A DNA stretch of 54,337 nt from Phycisphaerales bacterium (GTDB taxonomy: Bacteria; Planctomycetota; Phycisphaerae; Sedimentisphaerales; Anaerobacaceae). The notes under the pieces were generated by a model. That model saw only the letters and a program-made list of their open reading frames with translations. It did not search any database and had not been told where the DNA came from. The position numbers and the translations under genes are program-made. Location: assembly GCA_020352215.1 (NCBI GenBank), contig CP070675.1:3740258-3794594 (forward strand). The letters are read 5' to 3'. Below are positions 24,558 through 33,050 of the stretch, piece by piece; within the stretch, counting starts at the first letter, position 1; each line of letters begins with the position of its first letter.

Positions 24558-25643
24558 ATGAGACCTTCGACAGTAATGTCACTGTTGATCCTGGCCCTGG
24601 TTGCGCCGGTATCAGCAGCAATGAGCGTGTCTTGGATTTCCGGGCAGAGCCCACCGGACAGCTGGAGCATAGACCCACCCTATCCGGGCGAATACACATG
24701 GATCGAGTTTAGCGGCCCCACGGACGTTTTCCCCAACGAGTGCGTCGGCAGACTTGAGCTCGGGGGCACGCCCGGGCTGGCCATTAACTGGACAATGAAG
24801 ATCATTTGGCTATTCTTCGAAGGTCCACCGCCTGAGATTTGCCCACCCCTTTGGGACCCCGTGTGTGGTCTTGAGGGATCCTTCGGACCACTCACGGTCG
24901 GCACGTGGAAACTGTGGGACGACAGGACGGACAGCCTTTTGATTGAGTTCGAGGTTCATCCCGACTGCAGCGAGTGCACAGTGGAGACTCTGCCCGCCGC
25001 TGATGTGAGGACCACAACCGCGACGTTACATGGCAAAATCACGGAGGATTGCGGGCAGGCTTGTCAATACAGTTTCCGGTATTACAAGGAAGGCGATGAT
25101 GTCGCGTATACTTCTTGGAGAGGCTCAAAAACTGCGGGAGAATCGTTTACCGAAGAGATAAGCGGTCTAAGTCCAGGCTCCTTGTACTACGTTAGCGCCC
25201 GAGCGAGAAACGGCTTCGGCAGCTGTTCAGGTGCTGAGTTGAGTTTCCGTACGCTCTCCGAGTGTTTCCCGCCTTGTCATGATGATTACACAGCGTGGCT
25301 TTCCGTGGGCAAACCAGAGTGCTGGTGCGTGGAGAGACAGTGTCACGGTGATGCGGATGGGATTGCCGGAGGAGGCGCCAAGACAGGGCTATATTATGTG
25401 GGACCGGATGACTTAAATGTGCTGATCGGCGGCTGGCTTGTGAGAGAGCCACCAGAAGGCCCTGGTATTGCTTCTGTTCCCAATGGGATCTGCGCAGACT
25501 TCGCGCATGATATCGGCGGCAGTACTAAAACAGGGCAGTACCGTGTCGGGCCGTCCGACCTGAATATTCTAATCGCCAACTGGCTGAAAAAGGAGCCACC
25601 TCAAGGCCCCGGTATCGGGCCTGATTGCTTGGACTGTCCCTGA
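24558..25643 (+). CDS. Secreted protein with fibronectin-like domain and dockerin-like tail
   Basis: 361 residues from the ATG at 24558, which has GAAAGGA upstream. A signal peptide (about 1-21, ending VSA) is followed by a domain with ISGQSPPDSW, FPNECVGRLELGG and VGTWKLWDDRTDSLLIEFEV, then a fibronectin type III-like domain (about 150-235: TLPAADVRTTTATLHGKI to YYVSARARNGFG), then the cysteine-rich linker KPECWC...RQCHGDADG and two VGP[SD]DLN(V/I)LI dockerin-like halves. The last 110 residues are clearly homologous to the end of the preceding gene. No catalytic motif is visible; a surface or carbohydrate-associated role is inferred from the modules. Confidence 0.75.
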   Translation: MRPSTVMSLLILALVAPVSAAMSVSWISGQSPPDSWSIDPPYPGEYTWIEFSGPTDVFPNECVGRLELGGTPGLAINWTMKIIWLFFEGPPPEICPPLWDPVCGLEGSFGPLTVGTWKLWDDRTDSLLIEFEVHPDCSECTVETLPAADVRTTTATLHGKITEDCGQACQYSFRYYKEGDDVAYTSWRGSKTAGESFTEEISGLSPGSLYYVSARARNGFGSCSGAELSFRTLSECFPPCHDDYTAWLSVGKPECWCVERQCHGDADGIAGGGAKTGLYYVGPDDLNVLIGGWLVREPPEGPGIASVPNGICADFAHDIGGSTKTGQYRVGPSDLNILIANWLKKEPPQGPGIGPDCLDCP

Positions 25644-25666
25644 CCGGTAGATGCTCGCTGATTAGC

Positions 25667-26302
25667 CTATTTCAGTTCGACGGACCAGTATGCGTGGTCG
25701 AGGAATTGTTTCCAGGAGCTGTAGCGTTTGTGGCCGAGATGGACGTGGACGAGGGGGTTGTGGCGGGGTCTCAGGGGCTTCTGAATTAGCGTCATTCGGG
25801 CCTGCTTGGGTGTTCGGCCGCCCTTCTTGACGTTGCAGCCGGCGCAGGCGCAGACAATATTTTCCCAAACGGCCGTACCGCCCACACTGCGGGGGATAAC
25901 GTGGTCGAGCGAAAGCTCGCTGGTCGGGAAGCGTTTGCCGCAATACTGACACTTGTTCTTGTCGCGGGCGAAGATGTTGCGGCGGTTGAACTTGACCTCG
26001 TTTCGCGGAAGGCGGTCGTAGAACAGCAGCCGGATGATGCGAGGCACGGCAACGTAGAAGTTTACGGTGGAAACCCAATCGTGGCCGGCCGGCTCGAATT
26101 CGCGCCTGAGTTGGCTTACCTCACACCAGCTTTCGAAGTCGTAATTGGAGTAGGTGCCCTTTTCAAGAGAGACCACTTCGGCAAGGTCGCGAAACAGCAG
26201 AGAGAACGCCCGCTTTGCGCCGACTATGCGGATGGCCATATAGTGCTTGTTCAAGACAAGGACATTGCAGTCCAACCCGGATTTCGGTTCACCACCAAAC
26301 AT
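25667..26302 (-). CDS. HNH endonuclease family protein
   Basis: 211 residues. The HNH core is complete: C-Q-Y-C-G-K near residue 120, LSLDHVIPRSVGG with the catalytic D-H, WENIVCACAGCNVKKGGRTP with the second CxxC zinc pair. The N-terminal part (VLVLNKHYMAIRIVGAKRAFSLLF) and middle (RIIRLLFYDRLPRNEVKFNRRNIFARD) are typical of a protein family widespread and strongly conserved in planctomycetes, ending in WSVELK. No strong ribosome binding site precedes the ATG at 26302. It is probably a cellular DNA- or RNA-processing nuclease and not part of a mobile element, since no intron or phage genes are nearby. Confidence 0.9.
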   Translation of the reverse strand: MFGGEPKSGLDCNVLVLNKHYMAIRIVGAKRAFSLLFRDLAEVVSLEKGTYSNYDFESWCEVSQLRREFEPAGHDWVSTVNFYVAVPRIIRLLFYDRLPRNEVKFNRRNIFARDKNKCQYCGKRFPTSELSLDHVIPRSVGGTAVWENIVCACAGCNVKKGGRTPKQARMTLIQKPLRPRHNPLVHVHLGHKRYSSWKQFLDHAYWSVELK

Positions 26303-26510
26303 TATTCGTGTTTTTGTAGCGCCTCGCGGGCGCCCATTACGTTACGCGTGCATTCAATATGCACTGCCGGAACAGGTCACACACAGAATACCACGTGCGA
26401 CAGATTAGGGCTACAGCTATAGTTGTCTCTCCGCGTCCGACTTGGGCAAAACAGGGAGTGAGAAGTGATACGCGTTGGCAACCTCCTCTCAGGCCTTGAA
26501 CAGGGCAGTC

Positions 26511-26735
26511 TCAATCACCTTCGGTTGGACCCGACGGCTTGTGGACTACGTTCTCGGCCCGTGGTCCCTTCTCGCCCTCGACAATCTCGAAAGTTACGGC
26601 ATCACCTTCAACAAGAGTCTTGTATCCATCACCGGAGATACTGGCGTAGTGGACAAAAACATCGCGGCCGTCAGCGGCAGCGATAAATCCGTAGCCCTTC
26701 CGTGGATTAAACCACTTGACTGTTCCGTCTAACAT
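26511..26735 (-). CDS. csp: Cold-shock domain protein (CspA family)
   Basis: 74 residues, one cold-shock domain: [17 protein letters not shown] contains RNP1 (KGYGFI), DVFVHYASI is RNP2, and [21 protein letters not shown] closes the barrel. Binds single-stranded RNA or DNA as a chaperone. AAAGGAG lies seven bases before the ATG. The 124-bp leader upstream contains TATAAG near 26848-26853 as a possible -10 box with no good -35. It is adjacent to the HU gene on the same strand. Confidence 0.95.
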   Translation of the reverse strand: MLDGTVKWFNPRKGYGFIAAADGRDVFVHYASISGDGYKTLVEGDAVTFEIVEGEKGPRAENVVHKPSGPTEGD

Positions 26736-26859
26736 AAACTGCTCCTTTGCACGACTATGCTTCGACCTTCATTCGCGTACCACAATCAGCTACGGCTGAG
26801 TGTGATCGCTGAGCACCAATTGGCTCTCCTCGCGAACCGCGGGATCTTATACAAAATGA

Positions 26860-27171
26860 TTATTTCGCCTCCGCCGACTCGGCGGTAGGAGCGCATAGGT
26901 TCTCCCTCATTAGTCGACCCATCTTAAACTTGACAGTTCGCTTTGCCGGAACCTCTACCCGTTCGAGAGTTTTGGGATTCTGGGCGACTCTCGCTGCCCT
27001 TGTCCTGGTCTCGAAGACACCAAAATCCCGGAACTCCAAACGGTTATTCTGGCACAGTTCCTTTGTTATCTCGTCAAGAAAGGCTTGGATTATAGACTTG
27101 ACAGCGACTCTTTTTGCTTGTGTACCTTCTGCAATCCGGTCGATAAGTTCTTTCTTCGTAACTGTTGCCAT
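26860..27171 (-). CDS. HU/IHF family DNA-binding protein
   Basis: 103 residues: the N-terminal helices KKELIDRIAEGTQAKRVAVKSIIQAFLDEI and the arm region RLEFRDFGVFETRTRAARVAQNPKTLERVEVPAKRTVKFKMG are standard for the HU/IHF family. A short tail (ENLCAPTAESAEAK) follows the fold. The R-x-A-R-x-x-Q-N-P-K-T arm with Pro intercalator is intact, so it should bend DNA. It cannot be split into HU or IHF by sequence alone. It has its own promoter candidate at 27396-27424. Confidence 0.95.
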   Translation of the reverse strand: MATVTKKELIDRIAEGTQAKRVAVKSIIQAFLDEITKELCQNNRLEFRDFGVFETRTRAARVAQNPKTLERVEVPAKRTVKFKMGRLMRENLCAPTAESAEAK

Positions 27172-27395
27172 AAGCTACCTCATTTCAGGAAAGAGCGAAT
27201 TGAAAACAGGACTCCGGTTACGTTGCGAAACCTGCTGTCTGATAGTAACCTCTTTGGCTATCCGACGGTCCATCATTCACCTCAGAAAAGACGCTTGCCG
27301 GGAAGCACCACTTTGGCGCGCTTCAGGTAACCGAGTTTTCTTGGTTTAGCCGCACAGCAAGCTCACACAGTAGAAGGGCTAAACTACTGCAAGCT

Positions 27396-27424
27396 ACTAT
27401 ACAACAAAGACTTCTACACAGCAA
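27396..27424 (-). promoter_or_regulatory. Putative promoter of the HU gene
   Basis: On the minus strand TTGCTG (27424-27419), 17-bp spacer, TATAGT (27401-27396, five of six). An AT-rich inverted repeat with 8-bp arms lies immediately upstream (27427-27444), where an UP element or operator would sit. The leader to the ATG at 27171 is about 220 nt. Confidence 0.4.
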
Positions 27425-27837
27425 GCAATTTTTGCACAAAAATTTCCGCCGATTTTACAAAAATCCAGTCGCACGTCGATAGCCCGTAGAAACGCTGCTT
27501 TTGTTCGCACAATTCTGGTGCAGTAACAATCCCGTGAGGCCAACCCCTCTGCAGTTAGCCTGCGTGGAAATCTGCCGGACAAGACCCTTTCGGGCCAGCA
27601 AGCAAGACATAAACTCTTTACTGCAAAGTGTTTAAATAAGAAGGCAAGTGCCTGGTTCCGCAGGGCTATTCAGACTGCGAGTCCCGTCTTCCGAAAATGG
27701 CGTTCTATCGAAGAGATGACTAGTGCAGCATTGGCGCTCATCGCACGCTGCCAAACAACGTGCGCCGGAGCTTATTGCCGAAAGGCTTATGATCGCGACT
27801 GTTTGCAGATCGGCTTGAAAAACAACCAGATGGCTTA

Positions 27838-27866
27838 TTGACCAACAAGAGACTTGCGGGCATAAT
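27838..27866 (+). promoter_or_regulatory. Putative promoter of the signal peptidase gene
   Basis: TTGACC (27838-27843, five of six), 17-bp spacer, CATAAT (27861-27866, five of six). Transcription would start near 27873, ten bases before the palindrome GGCGGATCCGCC (27883-27894), and give a leader of about 145 nt. Confidence 0.5.
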
Positions 27867-28017
27867 TACTGGCTTTGTATCCGGCGGATCCGCCTGTCGG
27901 ATGCGCCGAAACGTGGTCCGACCGGCATGTTTACGGCGCGAGGCTCGTCTTTAGAGCCTCTGCAAGATGTTGTCTTAAGATGTATACATGGCCGGGCGCG
28001 TAGCAGGATCGACGACT

Positions 28018-29625
28018 ATGCCAGCAAGGAAGAGTGAACAAAGCAACCCCAAGAAGGCCCCACACAAGACAAAAGACAGAGCTGCTGAAATCGCCAACAC
28101 CTTCGAATGGCTCATTACGGCCTTCATATTGGCTTTTGTCTTCCGCGCATTTGTGATGGAGGCGTTCCGCATACCCACAGGTAGTATGGCAGATACCCTC
28201 AGAGGAGCCCATTTCCGACTGCGGTGCCCGCAGTGTGGATATAGGTACGAGCATGGGTTCGTACCGCGTGACTACGGAATGCGTCAAGACACTATCCCGC
28301 TTGGAGGCAAAGGTTTGCCCGAGACCCGCTGCCCAAGTTGTGGACACAAGCTGCTCAACGGCCGGGAGATGCCCGTGGCGAACGGGGACCGCATACTTGT
28401 TCTGAAGTGCATCTATCAGTTCTTCGAGCCGGAGCGGTGGGACGTAATAGTGTTCAAGAATCCGCTGAACCCGTCGGAGAATTACATTAAGCGGCTAATT
28501 GGCCTGCCGGGTGATGAGGTGGAGATAATTGATGGAGACATCTACATCGACGGCCAGATCAGTCGCAAACCGCCCAAGGTTCAGAACGAGCACTGGATGC
28601 CGGTCTATGACAATGACTATCAGCCGGTCCGGCCCAAAGAAGGCCAATTCAACGGCCACCCCTGGGAGCAGCCGTTGAGAAACGTCGATGACTCAACGTG
28701 GAGAATTGACGAGGAGAACCCGACAAGGTTCTGTCTCGATAGTCCGGCCGACGAAATAAACACACTCGTCTACGACACATCCATAGGCAACAACTTCGGA
28801 GCCACGTATGCATACGACGAGGTAAGAAATTACAGGTTCATGCCGACTTGCAGCGATCTGATGGTGCGATTCTACACACAGCCGGCTGAGGTGCAGGGAC
28901 ATGTCGGCATAGCTCTGAACAAGTACGGGACTACCTACAAAGCGTGGGTTGATTTAAACGGGGAGATGGTCATCGCGAAAGTCTCGGAAGGCCAGGAGGA
29001 AACGTTACACAGAGAGTCAATTGAGCCTGCGGCGACGGATAAGTCCACTCTGGTCAAATTCGCCAACGTCGACCACCAACTGACATTCAAAGTCGGTGAC
29101 AAGGAGCTGAGATATGACCTGGGGCGTTCGCCCGATTCTATCGGCCGCCCGGGAACAGGCAGTCCACAGGTACAGATATTCGGTGCCGGCGAGCTGACGG
29201 TCTCCCACTTGGCGATCTTCCGCGATATCCACTATACCAGACAGAATCTGCAGGGTGGCCGCACGGGCAGGGCAACAGAGGGCAAGCCGTTCCTCCTGGA
29301 AGAAGATGAGTTCTTCGTGCTGGGTGACAACAGCCCGAACAGCGAAGACGGCAGGTGGTGGACTGACCCGCCCAAGGCGAGCAAGGGACACCAACCCCCG
29401 CGTGACGGTGTTGTCCCCCGTGACTATCTGGTAGGTAAGGCGCTGTTCGTTTATTGGCCCAGTGGATACGGGTTTCCCTGGCCCCAGGGTCTTAAAGAAT
29501 TTCTCTTGAGCAAGAGCGACCGAAATCTTCCGATGCGAGTGCTTTACGGCATCGTTTCGCTGAGGTGGATCCCGAACATCGGTCAGATGCGTTTCATCTA
29601 CGGCGGCTCAAGCGACAGCAGTTGA
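28018..29625 (+). CDS. lepB: Signal peptidase I, enlarged, with zinc-ribbon insertion
   Basis: Membrane peptidase that removes Sec signal peptides. 535 residues from the ATG at 28018 (AGGA upstream; ATG 27988 lacks a site), against about 200-325 for usual enzymes. One helix (about 30-48) precedes the catalytic Ser56 (PTGSMADTL); the general base is Lys158 (NYIKRLIGLPGDEV); VLGDNSPNSEDGR at 434-446 is box E. Two insertions are visible. Right after the serine, residues 68-110 hold C70-x2-C73 and C105-x2-C108, a zinc-ribbon-like pair. Between the Lys box and box E an extra beta-rich domain of about 230 residues (about 190-425) has a concanavalin-like look (LMVRFYTQPAEVQGHVGIAL, LVKFANVDHQLTFKVGD). 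The catalytic dyad is intact, so it should be active. Confidence 0.9.
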   Translation: MPARKSEQSNPKKAPHKTKDRAAEIANTFEWLITAFILAFVFRAFVMEAFRIPTGSMADTLRGAHFRLRCPQCGYRYEHGFVPRDYGMRQDTIPLGGKGLPETRCPSCGHKLLNGREMPVANGDRILVLKCIYQFFEPERWDVIVFKNPLNPSENYIKRLIGLPGDEVEIIDGDIYIDGQISRKPPKVQNEHWMPVYDNDYQPVRPKEGQFNGHPWEQPLRNVDDSTWRIDEENPTRFCLDSPADEINTLVYDTSIGNNFGATYAYDEVRNYRFMPTCSDLMVRFYTQPAEVQGHVGIALNKYGTTYKAWVDLNGEMVIAKVSEGQEETLHRESIEPAATDKSTLVKFANVDHQLTFKVGDKELRYDLGRSPDSIGRPGTGSPQVQIFGAGELTVSHLAIFRDIHYTRQNLQGGRTGRATEGKPFLLEEDEFFVLGDNSPNSEDGRWWTDPPKASKGHQPPRDGVVPRDYLVGKALFVYWPSGYGFPWPQGLKEFLLSKSDRNLPMRVLYGIVSLRWIPNIGQMRFIYGGSSDSS

Positions 29626-29679
29626 CCTCGCGGTGGCTCGCGTATTGGGGTGACACTGTCGAACGGGATTCTTCGCCAA

Positions 29680-29698
29680 CCCGCAGCGCGGGAGTTTT
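29680..29698 (+). terminator. Weak terminator-like hairpin after lepB
   Basis: CCCGC (29680-29684) and GCGGG (29688-29692) can pair across a 3-nt loop, followed by AG and TTTT. The stem is only five pairs and the T-run is four, about 55 bp after the lepB stop. Weak candidate. Confidence 0.25.
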
Positions 29699-29792
29699 CT
29701 CGCTGGGATATGAGCCCGGTGGGGCCCATGAAGTGGTAGCACGCTCGAACTGCCGGATAGCAAGGAATCTACGAACAAGGAGGTGAACAGAG

Positions 29793-32700
29793 ATGCGACA
29801 TTTGACACCGATCTTATTGACAGCGGCCGGTCTCGTTCTGCACGGTTGCAGCAATCTGGAGCAGATGAACCTGGGCGGCTTATGGGGCCGCGGCAACGTG
29901 GCGGTCAAGAAGCTGCGCTGCGAGTACCGCGCCAATCCCTTGGGGATAGACACGATCAGGCCGCGCCTGAGCTGGACCGTGGAATCCAAGCAGCGGGGCC
30001 AGATGCAAACAGGCTACCAGATCCTTGTTGCCAGCAGTAAAGACAAACTCAGCAAGAACCAAGGCGATCTCTGGGATACGGGCAAGGTCGACTCTGATAA
30101 TTCGATCCAGGTCATCTATGCCGGTGAGCAACTGAAGTCACGTGTGCAATGCTATTGGAAAGTGCGCGTGTGGGACAAAGACGAGAAGGTTTCGGCCTGG
30201 AGCAAACCGGCCTTCTGGACAATGGGATTACTGCAGGCTTCCGATTGGCAGGCGAAATGGATCGGTTTTGACAAGTCCCGGAAACGCAAAGCCGGTGCGG
30301 GAAGTGTCGACCTGAAACTGTCCAAGTGGATATGGTATCCGGAAGGTGACCCGAAACAGAGCGCGCCCGTGGGCATCCGCCTGTTCCGCAAGACATTCCC
30401 GATCCCCTCAGATCGAAAGATCAAACAAGCAGCTTGCGCGGCCACGGCGGACAATCGCTTTTCTCTGTTCCTGAACGGACAGAGAATTTTGCAGGGCAGC
30501 AGTTTCCAGGAGGCCCCGGCAGCCGATGTGACCGATCAGCTTCGGCAAGGCACGAATGTTTTGGCGGTCGAGGCCGCAAATGAAGGGGATTCAGCGAATC
30601 CGGCGGGCCTTATTGCCGTGCTGAAGATAGAATTTGAGTCAGGTCCCCCGATAGTCATTGCCACCGGCGGAGACTGGAAGACGCGGAGAGGCAAAACGGC
30701 GCGCTTCATGGATGCTGATTTCGACGACGCCCAGTGGGAGATGGCTCAGGTGGCCGGTGACCATGGCGTTGATCCGTGGAAAGAAATAAAGATCGCGCCG
30801 AGTGATCTGTTCTTACCCCCGGTCCAGTTCCTGCGCAAACCATTCGCGGTGACGAAGTCCGTCGATCGAGCGGTGGTCTATGCCTCAGCCCTGGGCAACT
30901 ACGAATTGCACATCAACGGCCAACCCGTAGACGATGCCTATTTCACTCCAGGCTGGACCGACTACGACGTCCGCGTTTACTACAACACCTTCGAGGTCAC
31001 CAAGTGTGTTCAGAAAGGTGATAACGTGATAGGCGCCCTGCTTGCCGACGGCTGGTACAGCGGTCATATCGGCTGGAAACACATCCGCGACCACTACGGC
31101 AAGGACCCGCGTTTGGCCATTCAATTGCACATCGATTACGCCGATGGCAGCTCGGAAATCCTCGCAACGGACCATACCTGGAAGGCAACGACAGGACCGA
31201 TCCTCGAGGCCGATTTCCTTATGGGCGAAACACACGATGCCCGCAAAGAGATACCTGACTGGTGCAAAGCCTCTCTTGACGACACCAAGTGGGAGCCTGT
31301 CGATGTGACCGAGGAAATCTCGGCGAAGATTCAGTCATACCCCGGCGTGCTGGTCCGCGAGTTCAAGGAGATTAAGCCGGTCGAGATTACAGAACCCAAA
31401 GAGGGTGCGTACGTCCTCGATATGGGTACTAATTTCGCTGGATTCGTTCGCTTGAAGGTCTCAGGAGAACCAGGCACTAAGGTCATCCTACGTTTCGCTG
31501 AACGTCTCAACCCCGACGGGACGATCTACACAACGAATCTGCGGGGTGCGCGGGTAATAGACACCTACATCTGCAAGGGGGATGGCGACGAGATTTGGCA
31601 GCCTCGTTTCACCTTCCACGGCTTTCAGTATGTGGAGGTGACGGGCTACCCCGGCAAATTCGGCGCCGATGCTATTACGGGAGTGGAGCTGACATCAGCC
31701 ACGCCCGCAGTCGGCAGCTTCGAGTGCTCCGACAAAATGGCCAACACGCTCTATCGCAATATCTGCCAGACTCAGCGGGCGAACTTTATCGACATACCCA
31801 CCGACTGTCCGCAGAGGGACGAGCGTCTCGGCTGGATGGGTGACGCCCAGATCTACGTCCGCACGGCCACTTACAACAGCGATGTGGCCGCCTTTTTCAA
31901 CAAGTGGCTCGTGGATGTCGAAGACGCACAGCTTCCAAACGGGGCATTTTCTGATGTGGCCCCGCGACGGGTGGCGATGGCCGGCGGCACTGCCGCTTGG
32001 GGCGATGCGGGGGTAGTGTGTCCCTGGACGATATACCAGGTGTATGGTGATACCCGCGTGCTCGAGAAACACTACGACGCGATGGAGCGGTGGATCGAAT
32101 ACTGCAAGGGAACGGCAAAGCAGTTGCTGCGTCCGGCGCAGGGCTACGGTGACTGGCTCAGCATAAAGGCCGATACGCCGAAGGACGTCCTCGCCACAGC
32201 CTATTTCGCCTACAGCACAAAACTGACGGCGAAAATCGCAGAGGTGCTGGGCAAGAAGCAAGATGCAGCACAGTACTCCAGACTGTATGAGGAGATCAAG
32301 AAGGCCTTCAACGAGGCCTACGTCTCTGAGGACGGTCGAATCAAGGGCGAAACGCAAACGGTATATGTGCTGGCTCTGGCCTTCGATTTGTTACCAAAGC
32401 AGAAAAGAGCTCAGGCCACGCGATACTTGGTGGACGACATTAAGAGCAGAGGCTGGCACCTCTCAACGGGTTTCGTCGGGACCAAGGACCTGATGATGAC
32501 CTTGACACGTTTCGGGCAGACGGACGTCGCGTACCGGCTGTTTCACAACGACACCTTCCCCTCGTGGGGATTCTCTATCAAACATGGAGCGACCAGCATC
32601 TGGGAACGTTGGGACGGCTGGACGCCGGAGAAAGGGTTCCAGGACCCCGGCATGAACTCGTTTGCTCATTACAGTTTCGGCGCCGTCGCCGAGTGGATGT

Positions 32701-33050
32701 TCAGGACAATCTGCGGAATCGACACCGACGGGCCTGCATACAAACACATTGTCATACATCCGAGGCCCGGCGGCAAACTGACCTATGCAAAGGCCTCTTA
32801 CGAATCGATCCACGGCAAGATCGCCACGGACTGGAAGATTAAGGATCATACCTTTAAGCTGAGCGTCACCATCCCGGCCAACACGACCGCGACCGTGTAC
32901 GTACCTGCTAAAAGCCCAGAAAGTGTCACCGAAGGTGGAAGACCACCCGCCAAGGCAAAGGGGGTACAGTTGCTGCGAATGGAAGATGGCGATGCTGTTT
33001 TGGCAGTGGGATCGGGGCGCTACCGCTTCGAGTCAAAATTAGCGAACTGA
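29793..33050 (+). CDS. Alpha-L-rhamnosidase, GH78, lipoprotein
   Basis: Releases terminal L-rhamnose from plant or algal polysaccharides and glycosides. 1085 residues; the signal ends in a lipobox (LVLHGC, Cys19), so it is probably anchored in a membrane. Domains in order: the family's N-terminal domain (LRCEYRANPLGIDTIRPRLSW near residue 41), beta domains including a carbohydrate-binding-like stretch, the (alpha/alpha)6 barrel with the GH78 signature D671-C-P-Q-R-D-E-R-L-G-W-M-G-D, WERWDGWTPEKGFQDPGMNSFAHYSFGA, and the C-terminal beta domain (HPRPGGKLTYAKASYES). AAGGAGG precedes the ATG. It overlaps the convergent S41 gene by 12 bp. Confidence 0.95.
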   Translation: MRHLTPILLTAAGLVLHGCSNLEQMNLGGLWGRGNVAVKKLRCEYRANPLGIDTIRPRLSWTVESKQRGQMQTGYQILVASSKDKLSKNQGDLWDTGKVDSDNSIQVIYAGEQLKSRVQCYWKVRVWDKDEKVSAWSKPAFWTMGLLQASDWQAKWIGFDKSRKRKAGAGSVDLKLSKWIWYPEGDPKQSAPVGIRLFRKTFPIPSDRKIKQAACAATADNRFSLFLNGQRILQGSSFQEAPAADVTDQLRQGTNVLAVEAANEGDSANPAGLIAVLKIEFESGPPIVIATGGDWKTRRGKTARFMDADFDDAQWEMAQVAGDHGVDPWKEIKIAPSDLFLPPVQFLRKPFAVTKSVDRAVVYASALGNYELHINGQPVDDAYFTPGWTDYDVRVYYNTFEVTKCVQKGDNVIGALLADGWYSGHIGWKHIRDHYGKDPRLAIQLHIDYADGSSEILATDHTWKATTGPILEADFLMGETHDARKEIPDWCKASLDDTKWEPVDVTEEISAKIQSYPGVLVREFKEIKPVEITEPKEGAYVLDMGTNFAGFVRLKVSGEPGTKVILRFAERLNPDGTIYTTNLRGARVIDTYICKGDGDEIWQPRFTFHGFQYVEVTGYPGKFGADAITGVELTSATPAVGSFECSDKMANTLYRNICQTQRANFIDIPTDCPQRDERLGWMGDAQIYVRTATYNSDVAAFFNKWLVDVEDAQLPNGAFSDVAPRRVAMAGGTAAWGDAGVVCPWTIYQVYGDTRVLEKHYDAMERWIEYCKGTAKQLLRPAQGYGDWLSIKADTPKDVLATAYFAYSTKLTAKIAEVLGKKQDAAQYSRLYEEIKKAFNEAYVSEDGRIKGETQTVYVLALAFDLLPKQKRAQATRYLVDDIKSRGWHLSTGFVGTKDLMMTLTRFGQTDVAYRLFHNDTFPSWGFSIKHGATSIWERWDGWTPEKGFQDPGMNSFAHYSFGAVAEWMFRTICGIDTDGPAYKHIVIHPRPGGKLTYAKASYESIHGKIATDWKIKDHTFKLSVTIPANTTATVYVPAKSPESVTEGGRPPAKAKGVQLLRMEDGDAVLAVGSGRYRFESKLAN

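Larger units (their letters stand above)
27172..28017. other. 846-bp divergent gap between HU and signal peptidase genes
   Basis: Contains the HU promoter candidate with an adjacent inverted repeat (arms AATTTTTG 27427-27434 and CAAAAATT 27437-27444), the lepB promoter candidate (27838-27866), a 12-bp perfect palindrome GGCGGATCCGCC at 27883-27894 just after the likely lepB start point, and a hairpin AGGCTC/GAGCCT at 27941-27946 and 27954-27959. The central part, about 27450-27830, has no open frame with a ribosome binding site and no tRNA-like or terminator structure that I can see. Confidence 0.5.

Noticed and set aside
25667..26302. HNH gene as part of a group II intron or phage
   Set aside because: No reverse transcriptase, intron RNA ends, integrase or phage genes nearby. 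The protein matches a chromosomal planctomycete family.
27620..27700. tmRNA- or tRNA-like piece around GGTTCCGCAGG
   Set aside because: No GTTCNANNC loop flanked by complementary arms, no acceptor stem and no CCA end could be drawn.
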